Positions 33,011 to 47,215 are shown, counted from the first letter of the stretch. The stretch: 64,000 nt of DNA from Megachile rotundata (GCF_050947335.1 NC_134983.1:2914001-2978000); one strand, 5' to 3'. The notes: generated by a model not told the origin, from the letters alone. Numbers and translations: made by a program.

Positions 33011-36000
33011 CCTCATTGCTCCTTAATAATGACAGTTCCCATAATAAAATTAATAAAAAATAAATGTACAATATAATTTAAAAATAAAATCCGAACTTTC
33101 GATCAAACATTCGATGATCAATCAAATCGGTATACCTATTGGAAACATAGCGATGATAAAATTAAAGTCTCAACTTTCTATTTCCACTCTCAACGTTTAT
33201 CAAGTCCCACCCCATATTATCATGTGAGTACCTCGGCAACCAGGAAGGTATCAGCAAAAACACCATTTTCTCTTTTTTCATGCACCATAATTTTCCCCAT
33301 CTTATCCACCTAAGAAAAAGGAAAAGAACGTACCCCATGTATCGTAACTCATTGAGCAACACCCACTGCCAGAGTCACGTAATGCGTTAATTCAACGATA
33401 ACCGAACGAGATTGCCTTTTTCAGAAAACTATGGGAGAACGATAACGTGGAGAAAAGTTTCCAATTGAAATTTCCCTGAAACCATGGAACTCATTTGACG
33501 TGGAGATATTTCAGATACGTGGGCGTTACGGCACGTGCTGTGAAAGACCATCGCTTCCCGGTTCGCCCTGATATTGTTTGATATTCTTAGAAAATTGTTT
33601 GTTTGACAATCTTGTTCGAATAGCTTGCGTGGAAGTTAGCGGGCAGGAATTAGGGGCGATTTACGAAAAAAGAAAATGAACGGAAGACATGTACGCATTG
33701 AGTCACTGATTTAAGCCGTAAGATTTATTTCCCGGAGTTGCACGACACTGGTTCGATAATTATGTAACACTGTTTAGGTAAAGTACTTTTATCACTGTCG
33801 AAAATGAGTTGGATCACATTTAATTAACACGTTAGTTACTGATTCTCAATTCTTTCAACGCGAATTATATTGTCATAAAGTAAGGCAATTTTGGACCATA
33901 ATTGCAGTGTATTATTTTTAAAATTATATGTGACAATTTAATTTGCATATATCAAGGTATTTATTTTTAATTTCTAGTACAAATTATTTCGTTCATATTC
34001 GACTAATTTATATTAAAATCAACGAACCATTTCTGGAGGTGTTCAGAAGAACTTAGAAGTGAAATACTGAAAATATTTCATTTCCTAAATTCGTAAATCG
34101 TATAGTATGTATTTATAAATATATTATAAACTTATAAAATAAGGATGCACGTCCTCATTGAGTGAAATAATCCTGTAAATAATAATAAACAATATAAATT
34201 TTTATTTCATATACACTGCTTCACAAATATAATTTTCGAAGAGACTCACATCTTTCGAGGAATCGGGTAATTTTCTATTTTTTGTCGATGACACAGTTCA
34301 CACGTAACTGTAGTTTGTACACGAAGGACGATCACGAGACACACTTGTCTTAACAAATTGCTATAAAGACTGTTACGTATATATATGACTACATAACTCA
34401 CAACCTAACCATGGCATCGGTGGGAATATCTACTATGTAGTTCTATTTTTTTGTCCCAGATTCCAGTGAAAAATTAGGCTAGTAATTTCTTTATTAGAAC
34501 CATAAGTAATAGTGGCAATTCCATTTTTTATGAACTTCTAATTTGTTTCATTATAAACAACTTATTTATAGTAGACAAAATACAGGTTCGTACTAGTAAA
34601 ATTTCTGAGTGTTGTTTTAGTATTTTAGATTTAGTATCTGAGGGTATTTAAAACAAATCAAGTTGTGTTCAAAATTAAAAGTGCGATTTATATAATAATA
34701 TAAATAGAATATAAAGCACCTAAGCATATATTCATGAAGAAAAAAATAAAATCAAAGCATTTTTTAAATGCACACTGTTTATTTATAGTTTATAAATTGT
34801 TACGTCAAACTTGTCCAATTTTAAAAATGCACCAGGATAAAATATACTTTTTAAATAAAATGTAGCTTTATACCAGAGTTAAAATATACTGCTGGAGGTC
34901 GAACGTGTTAAATAATACATAATATAGTAATCTACATTATTGGGTACAGTTTAAGAGCTAACATACATTGGCTTATTCTGTTATTCGTCATCTTTAAGGT
35001 TATCCCTTTCGAAAACATTCTGAAAACAGAGATTTCGAAAATAGAGATGAAAGAACTAGATCTTACAGCCATGCAGAAATAATTGCATTTTTATTTACCA
35101 ACTGTAATTAATAAATAGATAGAAATAGACACTTTTTATTCAAATAACGTATATATAAATATTTATTAAAAATAATAGGCAATAGAATGCAGTGGTTTCA
35201 GAATTAATCTTCGATCTTTCGCTAGGCGTTGCAGCGTACCGACTGAGATATATGGACATACGTCATGGTTACCAACAATTTTAAAATCGTGGTATGTGGT
35301 AAGATCGTACCATCAGACCGGAAACATCCTGTAAATTTTATCGAGATCCATGAGAATCATCAGATCGCAAGCTTGTTAGCTGAAGGGAGCATATGTTGCA
35401 CCAGACTGTACAAAGTGCACTTTGCTGGGGGAAGGAAAAAGAAGGTATGGTACACGATGCACACGCGTGTACATACATGAAACGAAAATAAAGAAGACAC
35501 AAATGTATCGAGGTTCGTTGTCTCGTCTGGTGTGGGTCTGAACCCGTATGGATCTATGCCAACGACAACATTTTTAACATACAATGTCGATCATACCGTG
35601 GCTACAGATGACGACAATCAACGAGGACGAGAATCGCATAAGAATCAATTCCTGCGGACAAACTTCCACAGGAAGTACGAGAATTTTACTTGCAAATTTG
35701 CAATTCAGAAAAGTGTGTCACAATCGAGGTTTAACGCTCTACACTCAATACCCTCCGAGCTGTTAATCTTATCTGAAAAGTAATTCCGTTTGTAGGTATT
35801 TCGCGTAATCGATGAGTATAATTAATTAACAAGAGCAATGTGCATCGACGATAAATTGGTTATCTCAATGTTATTTATAATTAATTGAATTGTTTGAAAG
35901 TCAGGTTACCAGTAGACGGATAATGTGATGGTTACGGTGTAAATGATGTAATTTTCATTTCTTCTGTTTACATTTGCGAAGCGTTATCTTTATACCACTA

Positions 36001-38090
36001 GCTAATTTACATAACTCCGAGTTTTAATGGTAATTCCATGCAAGGTGCAGTGGAAATACTAAGATTGACATTTTTAACCTTACTTAAGCTGATAATTAAT
36101 ATTGTATTAAATTAATGTTTACGCGAAAAGATAAACATCGTTGAAGAAACTCGTAATATGAGAAAAACTCAGAAAGTTTCAAACAATTGTATACATATAT
36201 ATGTTAGTTCATAAATCGCTCCCATTCACGGTTGGAACTTTTTTGACATTATCATTTCTATAAGAATCTTGTATAAGTATACTGTAAATAATTTTTTACT
36301 CGTTACGATTTTCGAAATCCAATTTTATTTTGCTTGTTTTCTTAGTTATTTCCAACCATTTTTTATGTAATATTGATTAATTTAAAAAAAAAGTATGTCA
36401 TAATACCTGCAATGTTAAGAAGTGTTAACAAGTGATAATCAAAATACTCTTTCTTACACACTAACATTTTAATACTGTAAAAATTTTCAGTTTTCTATCA
36501 TGAATTTTTATACTTTTTGATAATTGTCATCAACGCATTACTAATTAATTACGAAAAAAATGTGTATTTCAGTATATTACGATCTATGTCATTTCTATAG
36601 TATATTATGATTTCCAAATATGTTAAATGACAAATAAATAATTTATTTTGAATAGACAAAATAACTTACAATTGGTAGAATGTTCAAAACCTGTTTAATA
36701 CACCAATTCTATGAAAAATGATTTCGTTCGCTTCTTAACAGAGTTCATAAAGTGTCTATTGGTTACGTTTCCATTAAATACGAATAATTTCAAGCTATTA
36801 ACTTTATATAGACCAATATACACCAGTCATAAATCCGATAACTCCAACAGTTCGTATCTTTTATAAAACCATCGAACAATAGCAAAGTAGAAACAAAGTA
36901 CACGTATTAAACTTCTTTTAAATGTATATTAACACGAACATTAGTATGTCACGAAAATTCTTCTTTCTTATACAACATTAAAGGACCAAGAATTTATAAA
37001 CAACGTAATAATATATGTTAGAAACAGTTTTCACCTTGAAAGGTGCTAAGAAAACAGCGGTAATCAATTATCTTTTATTTACATTTTCAATCTCTACTCA
37101 GTTTTAGCGATTCATGTTTTATAACTTTACTCAACAATTTTGCTCAAGATCTAAATATTGAACAACATCTCCCAGAAATTAGATTAATAATTCTGAACAT
37201 AAAAACAACAGAATTTCTTTCTGTTGTATAGTAACTCGAAACTTTAACAATTACAAGAATCGATCATTACTTTCTGCTGACATTGTTTAAATGATTTGTG
37301 TTCATCCTGGAGAAACGATCCCTTTAAACAATTTAGATGAACAAATCCATTCATTATTTTTCTAATTATTCGGAAGTGTCCAGTGGGTTATCAGTAACGG
37401 TCCGCTGTCAGTCATATCCTTCTAACTAAAGGAACTCAAACTTTCAGCAAATAAAATTCAACGACGATATAAAAATGGAACGCGCTTCTTGTATTACGTG
37501 TCGTTGCCGGAAAACTCGATCCGTTTCTAAATCGCGGTAACTTCACGCCGCACCTGTCAACATCATTTCTTCGATGATCGTTGAACAGCACCTAACAGCA
37601 GCCAACCGCATTGAACCGAGTCGAGCGGTATATAGGGTAACAAAAAGGATACAACACAACATGCAGATTATTGTGACAGGAATTTCCGTAAGAACGTCGT
37701 TCATAATCTCTGAAAAACGATCTCACTCGGTAGTGAATAATTTTATTAAATAACCGTAAAATTATGTAATGCAAAAATTATTATAAAACTATAATTTTGA
37801 GAATTTCTGGAGCTAATACATTGTAAAGCGTCAAACACTTCCGGTCTCACAATGGAAAAGTTTGGTAAATGTTATGCATGATTAAATCTGCTTTGAAAAT
37901 GTAGAGTGGTCTATAAATACTTATATTGAATACCTAAATATTTATGGAAATTGTTATCCTATTAATATTAGAAACAGAATTCCTCTAAATAAACCTTATT
38001 AACAGAAATATCTTATTCATATGCGTCTGGGAAGTTTCGTGGTGATATTAAATAGTTAAATGATGTAATTGATTCCTATGCATATTTTGT
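33011..38090. other. Mostly AT-rich non-coding DNA
   Basis: A slightly GC-richer stretch at 35220-35790 contains overlapping short frames on both strands (for example 35265-35480 plus and 35360-35584 minus), none recognisable. Another patch lies at 37470-37700. No element was recognised. Confidence 0.45.
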
Positions 38091-38094
38091 TGAA

Positions 38095-38490
38095 TTACAA
38101 AAATTTTGAATCTAAATTTAGGAATGCAGAAATTAATAAATTTAACGATTTAGAAATTCGATAATTTAAAAATTTGAAACCTCGGGAATTCCGAAAGTAA
38201 AAAATTCGCAAATTTGGAATTTCGGAAATTAAAAAATTTGGAAAAATAAAAATCTGGAAATTCAGAAATTTATTAATGCAGAGCTTCAGAAATTAATGAA
38301 TTCGAAAATTCGGTAATTTAAAAGATTAAAAATTTCAAAATTCGGAAACTCAGAAAACCAAAAATTCAAAAATTCAAAAATTTTTATATTCAAGTATTTA
38401 AGAATTCAGAGACGTAGAAATCCAAAAATTTCGAAATTGTGAAATTCGTATATCTAAAAATTCAGAAAGTCGGAAATTTAGAAACGTAAC
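38095..38490. repeat. Degenerate AAATT array 6
   Basis: Purine-linker polarity throughout (AATTCGGAAATT, AATTTGGAA). Confidence 0.7.
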
Positions 38491-38499
38491 AATTTTCAA

Positions 38500-40560
38500 C
38501 GCCATGCGTGTGATTCTCGCGCGATTTACATCTTAAGTATTAAATGAAACTGATACATTTTCTGTCACGAAAAGTAAGAAAAAATAGTTTCAGTACACAA
38601 TATAGGTATTTCTGATCGAGACAAAAGGAATGAAAGGGATAGTGGAAAAAAATGCGAATGGAACGATAGGCTCGTGTATCGCGCACCCAACGGAAATAAA
38701 GGGGTAGCGAGAGGGACGCGGCTCGTAAATCTGTTGCTTCTTTGTAAATCGAAAGAATAAAGGAGGCAACAACAATGCGATATGTTAATCATAAATTTCG
38801 ACGGGCGTGCGTGCACCGTCCACTGCATAAAAAAGGAGAACAGGAAAGAAAGAAGTTAAACGAAAGGGTTGCGAGAAGATATACCCAGCACCCAAGACGT
38901 GGACGAACGTGGGATTAGGAAAGAGTCAAGAAAAAGATTAGGTGGAAAGGGTGAATTTTGAAGATGAAAATAAATTTAAAAAAAGCAGACTTGAGGAATG
39001 AAAGGAGAGAAAAATAAAACGTTTCTATGTAGTTACTTCTGTATAGTGACTCATAAAAATGTAACACTAGAAGCTACTGCACGTAAAGACAGGGTGGGAA
39101 AATCAAGTTTTGTCTGGAAAGGTGAGTTTAAATGAACACAGTTACGAGACTTTAAGAGCTTAAATTAATAAATTTAAATTAATAAATTGAAGTGATAAAT
39201 TTAAATCGCAATTACAGAGACCGGAACCGACAATTAAGACGAAATTTTACGCAAGTGTGGAATAAATACAATTAAACTTTAATTAAACGTTGCCTGGATT
39301 CATACGAATCACTTTTAACGAGCTTTAACCAAACCCTGCCGTATTACCATGAAGAGATCCGTAGCAGAGTTTAAAAAGCAGGGGAAGCTCATCCGATCAT
39401 CTCGAGATAAGCAAACTGCGTAGACGGTAATAATAAATTTATTCGCTACGGTTAAAATGAATTAACATTCCACGACATTTTTTTGCTGATTGCGACGTTA
39501 TCGATTCATCGGTTGCAATGTTTTACCTCTCTGTGATCGTCACGTTCAATGTTGCACAGTTGTACAAACGAGAAATTAAATCAGATCACGACGATAGTAG
39601 TTTTACGTACGTAATTAAATTCCCGCGGATTATGTTAGCAATTTAGATCCACCTTAATTGTAAATATTGCTCGTTCTTACGTACCTTTCACATAATTTTA
39701 AGACTTATGATTATAAACATAGTAGTGTGGAGGGAAAACATCCTTCAAGATGAAATATGACTGAAGTCCAATGCGAAAAGGGGCGAAAGAAGAATATAGA
39801 AAAATGAGACACCGTGAAATCATATTGTATAATCCCCTAAGCGTGTTTGGATTTAATTCGTATATTATACGTTTGACATATAATTAGTTATTGCACGCAA
39901 ATGGGGCGTCTTGAACTGATCCTCATTATGGTAACCCTTACTTTAAAGAGGTAAAGAGGTAGATATATGTATATAAGATACCATTTATTACCATGTTCCC
40001 TAGGGAAGTACACCGTGATCGGTACTGTACGATCACTGCCAACTCAGAGGATGTAATACTGCGGCATCCTGCTGGTAAATAGGCCTCCCCGTGATATTCA
40101 TATTTCTGAAATACTTATCTAATAGTGCACTGCTAAATGTGTTTTTTATGTAAAACAATTTTACACTGAGTGGTATATAAATAGTATTAATTTAAACATC
40201 TTTTTTATACTTAGCAGAACGGTGTTCATTCAATGTATGTTTCTTTAAGCGCAACTATCAAAGCAATTATATGCCTCAAACTTTCAGTGGGATATCATAT
40301 TGTCTTTAAGTTATGACTATGTTGCTGACTGCTAGAACGAAGGGACAGTATTTCTGCATATGACATCATTTAATTTGATACAATTTAAAAATTCGTTTTT
40401 TAATGCAAGACCAGAAATGACGATTTCTAGTTTTTGGTCGAAGTTACTTTAACCTGTTCAAAGTAGCTGTGATATCAAAGCAGAATATTCTCACTGTACA
40501 CATTTACTTTGATCTCGTTGTACTTCATACGAAAACAACCGATTTCTAGTTATCACGATT
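38500..40560. other. Non-coding DNA with a purine-rich stretch
   Basis: 38570-39050 is unusually purine-rich on the plus strand (AAAGGAATGAAAGGG, GGAGAACAGGAAAGAAAG). A short dyad GTGATCG..CGATCAC lies at about 40015-40040. No gene was recognised. Confidence 0.45.
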
Positions 40561-40626
40561 CTAAACAATGAAGAGCATCGAAGAACAGATTAAAATTTCC
40601 CGAGAAACAAGCAACATCAAACAAGA

Positions 40627-40848
40627 ATGTTGCGCTTTATTCTTTCGGTCGCTACATACCTCCACGTTCTCGTGTCAAAAAAGATGGATGAACGTCGGAA
40701 GAGAGATAGAAATGATGAGAAAGGATCTGGAAAGAGGAACAAGAAGCTTTTAATGAAGAACGTTGAAGAACAGAAAGTTATTTCCGTACACAAAGGTATT
40801 CTTTTTGCGTCTGGTCTTATAAGAGATAAAGCAGATGTTGCACTCTGA
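40627..40848 (+). CDS. Short secreted-like open frame, unknown product
   Basis: The ATG at 40627 has an A at -3 (AAGAATGT). The frame of 73 codons begins MLRFILSVATYLHVLVS, which has the shape of a signal peptide. A strongly basic stretch (KKMDERRKRDRNDEKGSGKR) follows, then a more ordinary C-terminus. A donor-like AAAG-GTATTC at about 40795 could end the exon earlier. A second frame at 40568-40753 overlaps it, and only one, if either, is real. No family is recognised, and the basic region with dibasic sites could fit a secreted peptide precursor. Confidence 0.25.
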   Translation: MLRFILSVATYLHVLVSKKMDERRKRDRNDEKGSGKRNKKLLMKNVEEQKVISVHKGILFASGLIRDKADVAL

Positions 40849-40859
40849 GCTACTTTGTT

Positions 40860-42670
40860 AGTTGCAACAATGTTGTCTATCTTACATGCTTAAGATACGT
40901 ACGTAATGCAAGGATCGTCCGGAAAGAGGCGGAGGATCGTAATTAAAGCTTGGCCAATTAAGAATAACGCGAATCTTCGCATCTACTGTTCGTTGGTAAT
41001 TAGTAGCCTATTAATAAGAAGACGTTATTTTCTTTTTTAAGATGGAAGGAATCCGCTGACGCTATTTGCTCCTGCTAGAGAGAACTTTTTAGGTGGAAAT
41101 CACTGCAATTTTGTAATTGCGATTACTGTCGGAATTGCACGTTTGCTTTCGACACGTTCTAAAGAAAACAAACAAATTTGTTAGAGATTTTCCTTACATT
41201 TACATTGTAAGGAGATATATTCGTTTATTCCGTTCGATTTTATCACGAGAACGGATATATTTGCGCAAAGGGCAGCTCGATGTTGGAATCTATGCTAATT
41301 TGTACGCGATGCTAACGATTCTAAGAATATTTCGCGTAATCCCAAGATCGTACATTACTACCTGCATGACTTAAAACACTTATCTCATTAAGAAAATTCT
41401 AAATTTAATATAAGCGAGATAGGGTAATTTGGTTTTTGCTTCTTTTATTAACACACGCTGATTTTTATTGTTACGGTATCCCTGCATATCAGTACTAAAG
41501 CTCAGCAATGAAGCATTAACTATAACAGCAGGAAGTTAAAACAAAATGAACCTTTCACGAGTGTTGCACATAATGTTTTCACGTAATATATTAGCGAATA
41601 GAATCTTTGATAGAGATTAGTATTGCATGGCAAGTACATTTTAGTGTTTAGAAAAGTGCAGAATGTGAGTAATACAAGTTTGTATGTTTGTATTATACAT
41701 ATGTATAATATAAGTTGAATATATATTTCGATATTATTTATTTACAAATTATAACTTACACGAATAAAATAACAGAGGTAAGGTAGTGAACTTGTTATTT
41801 TCCTAAAATAATTAATTTGCTTAAGAATTAATGTATTTCAGAATCATTAAAATTATTATGTTACAAAATGAAATTGGTTATGTTTATTTTGTCATATCGA
41901 AATTCAAAAAGTAGGTGTTACTGTTTCAAACAATCAATATATCTACATTGATCATATTATCACGTTATTTAATTTGCTATATTCAACCATTTCATGATTG
42001 TAAATTTAATTATTAATAGCAGAAAATGTGCTTTAACAACGAAAACGCACAATATCTCAATTTTTATAACTGTTCTTACTTAATATCATATAGCAGAACG
42101 AATCGCAAGCACAGTTTGTTTGAGTTACTAGTTCGTTGAGCACGGTTCAATGCCGGGTACAAACCGTAAAGTGTTAACTCGGATATAAACACAGATATAA
42201 TATGTACTCTTTAAAGTTTCGTTAAACGAATATATTTGTGATCTCCGTACTACACCTAGTAGATTGTTTTCTTTCGCTAAAACTCGGTTCTGGTTGTAAG
42301 AACAGTTAATGAATATGTATTACCCTGTACACAGTACCGGTTAACAGTCATTCAACCATGAGTGGTACACCAAGTAGCATGTATCGTGTTTAATCTGTCG
42401 TCTAAATTATTTCTAGTGCGTTACGCACACTTTCATTCAGTTGTTCGCAAATGGAACATGAATAATTTTCATGTGTATGTATACAGGTGAAAGTATATAC
42501 ATATATTTTCATACAATATGCTATACTTCGAAAATATATACATCTTCATATGCGCACTTACTTTGAAATATTCTCACATCTATACATACTTTAAAAATTA
42601 ATCACCATTAATTACCGTTAATCACTAGTTAACTCGTTATATGAATACACCTATTTCAGTGCAGAAAGAA
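40860..42670. other. AT-rich non-coding DNA
   Basis: A chance-like Arg/Tyr/Ile-rich frame lies at 41117-41374. Nothing was recognised. Confidence 0.5.
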
Positions 42671-42677
42671 TTATTAA

Positions 42678-42994
42678 CCCCTTAACGCACAGTTTTTTTT
42701 TAAAAATCGGACAAGAAAGTCAATTTTTACATACTGCGCTTTTGTTCTACGGAAAAAGGCTATATTTTCTTCTTGAATAAATAAGTGTTATAGCTTACAA
42801 TCCCATGTAAATGATAAATATCAATAAAACGATTTCTTTCCTTTACTTTCACATTGTTATTTTCAATTCTCGATTATATTCGAGTGTGAAAAATTATAAA
42901 AGCATAAAATACAACGCCGCTCGAATTATCTCGAGTGTGCACAGTTTAGCCTGTTTAGCGCGCTCGAATTAACTCGAGCGTACAAGTTAAGGGG
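42678..42994. mobile_element. piggyBac-like MITE, 317 bp
   Basis: TTAA flanks both ends (42674-42677 and 42995-42998), and the element begins CCCCTTAAC and ends with its exact inverse GTTAAGGGG. TTAA targets with CCC.. ends are the signature of the piggyBac superfamily. The right half holds three related short dyads of the CTCGAATTATCTCGAG type (about 42871, 42919 and 42962). There is no coding capacity. Confidence 0.85.
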
Positions 42995-42999
42995 TTAAA

Positions 43000-43730
43000 C
43001 AAGCTGATTCCATTATCGCATACGTTTATATAACACTTTCTAATTAAAAATTGAGGTGTAATTAGAACGCTTCCTAATCGAAAATTCTAGTCTAATTAAA
43101 ACACTCTCCAATTGTAAAACTAGGTTAGATATTTCCCTGTTACCCAGGCTCCCACAAAAATATATTGAACTAATAATAAGTGCCGTGTAGCCGTCATATT
43201 TTTTTTTTTTATTTTAACCCATCTATAGAATAATTTTAAGAATTTCTGATTCGAAGTGCTTCGTAATTTTGTTGTTTACCAAGAGTGTTCTGTAATTTTA
43301 AAAAAGGTTAAGAACCGCTTAATTATCCTTACAGCCGTTCGATGTTTAAAGCACCTCTAGTAAAATCAAAAAGTAATAAAATAATTTATTCGATAAACAC
43401 ATTAAAGCAACACCATAAAACAACGGCATAAATAACAAATAAAATAAAAATTTTATTCGGATACAAATTCATACTGATAAAGTTGAAGTTCGATTGTAAT
43501 CCACGCGACTCAGCATGAAACTACCCCGTAAACTCCCAGAAAGCACCAAAATTGCGTTACTCGCTATTAAGAGGTGATCTGGCATCCCAACCGCGCGCAT
43601 AACCACTGGAGCCAAGAAACTGTAAACTGTAATTTACATTTGAACACATTCTCTCTCCTCTCTCCGCCAACGCATCAAAATAATAGCCAGCGCAATTCGA
43701 GACGCTAATAACCCATCAACGAATCGTAAT
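43000..43730. other. AT-rich non-coding DNA
   Basis: Nothing was recognised apart from a short T run at about 43200. Confidence 0.5.
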
Positions 43731-44350
43731 AAAAGGAATGGTGCGTGGAGGGAAAGTTGGCATGCGTTCGCGGCTTAAAGTCAAAGTAGTTCGCTAATCC
43801 CTTTCATTAGGCGGATATATACGCGTGCAACCGGTCGTAATGGCGTAGCCACGTTTTCTCACCGATCGTCGTTATACGTGTACGTACGTCGACTAGTTTA
43901 CAACTCGACGATTCTAACATCGGCAAAGGTTCCTCTCCAACTTTACGATCGTTTCTCCGCACTCGGATTTAATGTCCCCCTGTCACGATACGAAGACAAA
44001 TTCGCTGATGTCACGAGTAGCAAAAAAATTCGAATTCTCTCCGATGTGACCATTTTTTTCTGCCAATGCATTTCAATTCCATTGATAATTACGAAACGTG
44101 TGCAGACTCGAATGAAGGTGCGAACTGAAGGTATTTGTGGAGTCACGTCGTCGAGTAATGATGGTTCGTGCAAATTGTACAAAAGGACCATGCGGTACCC
44201 TTGTGTCCTCTTCTGGGAAATGCCTTCGAAACGAAAACATGCTGCGGGATTACGTGATTGTAATCCTTAGTTATACAATCTTGAACGTAAATATTTGCGA
44301 TCGTTAAAGTACACCGAATTAGGTGAAACGAATATCGTTGACCATGCCGT
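43730..44350. other. GC-richer island with a 130-codon frame, coding status unclear
   Basis: A plus-strand frame spans 43878-44270 but begins with GTG, and its first in-frame ATG is late (about 44112). A minus-strand frame of 82 codons overlaps it. No signal peptide, domain or good splice pattern is seen. I regard it as probable chance in GC-richer, possibly regulatory DNA. Confidence 0.3.
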
Positions 44351-44724
44351 GTCCGTCTGAGATTCCTAAAGTATTTTATTTATTCATATATATGGATGTT
44401 TGATTGTAAAAAAAAGCTTGATCATATATAAATCGGATGAAGACCACTTACGAGAAAGAGTATGGCATTTTTTTGAAGACTTGGCAAATTTAGTGACGTT
44501 AAAGGTCGGTATTTATGAAAATTTAATTTGTTTTATAGTAGACTAGTTCGAATCTAGAATTGCATTAATTTTATAACTAATAGCAAATACTCTGAAAGTA
44601 TTGTGATTCTTTTTTAAAAATCTAATTTTTTAAGCGAAGCTTGTATATATGCAAATTACCGCGAGTGTTACTACTGATTACCAAATCCTGAGAGTCACAA
44701 AAAATGTAGGCACGTTCCTTAGAT

Positions 44725-44960
44725 TTTAATTTGGAAATTATAAAATTTAAGAAATTGTAGATTTGGAAATTTAAAGTTTTGAAATTGTGAAATTTGGGAA
44801 TTAGAGAACTTGAAAGTTTTTAATTTTCAAATTACTGAAATTTCAAATTCTCGAAGGCATAAATTCCTACAATTCCAAATTGTCGAATCCCCAAATTCTA
44901 AAAATCTTAAATTTCTAAATCTTAAAATCTTAAATTCTCAAAACTCCAAATTTATAATAA
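44725..44960. repeat. Degenerate AAATT array 7, with polarity switch
   Basis: The left half (to about 44818) has purine linkers (GAAATTTGGGAATT). The right half has pyrimidine linkers (CAAATTCTCGAA, CCAAATTGTC). The switch makes the array a loose inverted repeat. Confidence 0.7.
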
Positions 44961-46540
44961 TATACATAACGCGTATCAGATATATTTATTGATAATATAA
45001 ATTATATGCAAAGTGTCCAAACAACAAATTTGCAGGATTTATCCTAATATGATTTAATAAATGAAATAAACCCTGGTTAAACTGATTTCATATTCATTAT
45101 TCTGAAACAACAGTTCCTTAAAATGATCATTATCAGCCCAAATACCATCTGATATATCTGCCATCATTTGCAGTGATTAATATTCAAAGTATGTGGACAC
45201 AGTCTATTAGGACACCCGATGTACATTACCAACAATTACCGCACAATTTTTTTTAATAGTGATGTAGGTATTAAATTATTATATCCGGTTACAGTGCTGA
45301 ACGTTATTGGAGTAACACCATATACTCATCCATGCACACAGAAAATTATACGTTCCTTTTTTTCATATTTCTTCACACTTCATAATTCTCTGTGCCAGAA
45401 CAACTGAAGGTAGGGGAGATAAGTCAAATTTTACTCGATTATTATACTTTTTACCTGTTATAATGTATAAGGAAGTAAATAAGACATAAAGCTCTTATTT
45501 CTTTAATGCCACTTTGAATTTTTTTTTAATAAACTGCAGCTACTTTAACAAATTACACGTGTAAAGTTATATGCTTCTTTTATATATTTCTCCACGGTTC
45601 ACAACTTTCTGTGTCAGAAAATCGGGAAATAAGGAAGATAAGTTAAATTTTACCCGTTTATTGCAACCTTTCCTGTTATAATTGTGTGAGAAATTATTTT
45701 TAATTGTGAATGAGATTTAAAATTCAAAATGTAATTTGAAGTACGAAAGTGAAAGAGTGATTGACGTAGCAGATATCATTCGGAGTGAATGTTAATACTC
45801 GGAGGAGGAGACTAGTGGTACATGCAAAAAGCTATAACGTACTGTACGATAGAAAACATTTTGTTCAAATTGTTTATAAAAGTACATTGAATATACATTC
45901 AGATAGAGCGTTATTTAAAACACTTTTATTATTAAATTATTATAACAATATGAACTATTATGTAGGTTGAGCTCCGTTAAATTTGATTGTGATCTATAAA
46001 AAAGATTTCAATGTCTACAATTATATTAACGCATTACTGTCCGATGACGAGTATAGTCAGGTTTACACATTCTTGCAGAATAGTCAGAATATAAAGTGAT
46101 GTAATTTGTCAGTATAATACTGCTTATCGTGTTGAATAATGTTTGTTGATATTAAACTTCATACAAATAAAATGCATGGCAATAAAACTGTCGTCGTGTA
46201 TCTAGATTTAATCATTTTTTTGAATTCAATTATAAAAGTAGGTTTTCAACAATGTATTAAAAATATTATTCAGTAATTAAAATCTGCTACAAAAATGTAT
46301 ATTTAATGATGATGAATTGCACAATGTCAGATATCTTAATTCATCATTAAGGCTGTACTTTAGTTAAACTGCTGGTTCATTTTAAAAGTTACTAATTAAC
46401 AGTACGGTGGCATTGAATTATAAACACTTCCGTCAGGGCAACAAATTATAAATATTTATATAAATATTTAACTTGTTAAAGCGACGGATACTTAAATATG
46501 TTGCAAATCGCAGCATTTTGGGTGGTTTATAGAAAAAATT
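44960..46540. other. AT-rich non-coding DNA
   Basis: Nothing was recognised in this interval. Confidence 0.5.
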
Positions 46541-46544
46541 GATA

Positions 46545-46960
46545 ACTTTCCAGAATTTCAAATTAATCAATCCCTAAATCTTCAATCGGTAAACAGCTAA
46601 ATTCTAAAATTCCATACTTCGCAAATTTCCAAATTCTGCAATTCCTGAATTTTCTAAATCTTCCAAGTTTTAAAAATTTTTCCAAAATTTCCTAAATTTC
46701 TTAAACTTCAGAAATCTCCTAAATTCGCCTTTCTTAAATTACGGGAATTTTCTAAATTCTTTAGAGCTACCAAATTTTCTACATTTCTTAAGTTTTCTAA
46801 ATTTTCCAAATCTTTTATAATTAATAAATATGCTACATCTGATAAACTTTCAAAATGTTCTCAATTTCTTAAATTTCATACAGTTACCAAATTTTTTGGC
46901 AACTAAACTTTTAAAATTTATTCAAAAATTTCAAATTCTTAAATAAAAAAATTACGTACA
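46545..46960. repeat. Degenerate AAATT array 8
   Basis: Strong pyrimidine-linker polarity (CCTAAATTTCTTAAAC, TTTCTAAATTC) throughout. Confidence 0.7.
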
Positions 46961-47187
46961 ACGTTAAATGCAATCCGTATTTAGTTAAATTATTATTTAA
47001 ATAATTTTTGCTATAAAATTTTACAACAATATTACCAAATGCGAAAGGAGTAATAAAATTTTTCCAGTTTTACTACTATTTCTATTTGAATAAACAGCAT
47101 CTACCTCAAGAAGTAACATCTACCTTCTCCACTCAGCCAATTCTATCTCTTGGTCCGATTCGCAGCTATCCACCGCGTGCCACGAAC

Positions 47188-47215
47188 AGAAGAAGAAGAA
47201 GAAGAAGAAGAAGAA
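47188..47215 (+). repeat. GAA trinucleotide microsatellite, about 9 units
   Basis: An uninterrupted AGA/GAA run, the cleanest simple repeat apart from homopolymers. Confidence 0.95.

Noticed and set aside
43878..44270. 130-codon plus-strand frame
   Set aside because: It has a GTG start and a late first ATG, with an overlapping minus-strand frame and no recognisable feature.
44810..44992. 60-codon Asn/Lys/Phe-rich frame with apparent peptide periodicity
   Set aside because: The periodicity comes from the AAATT array and not from a repetitive protein.
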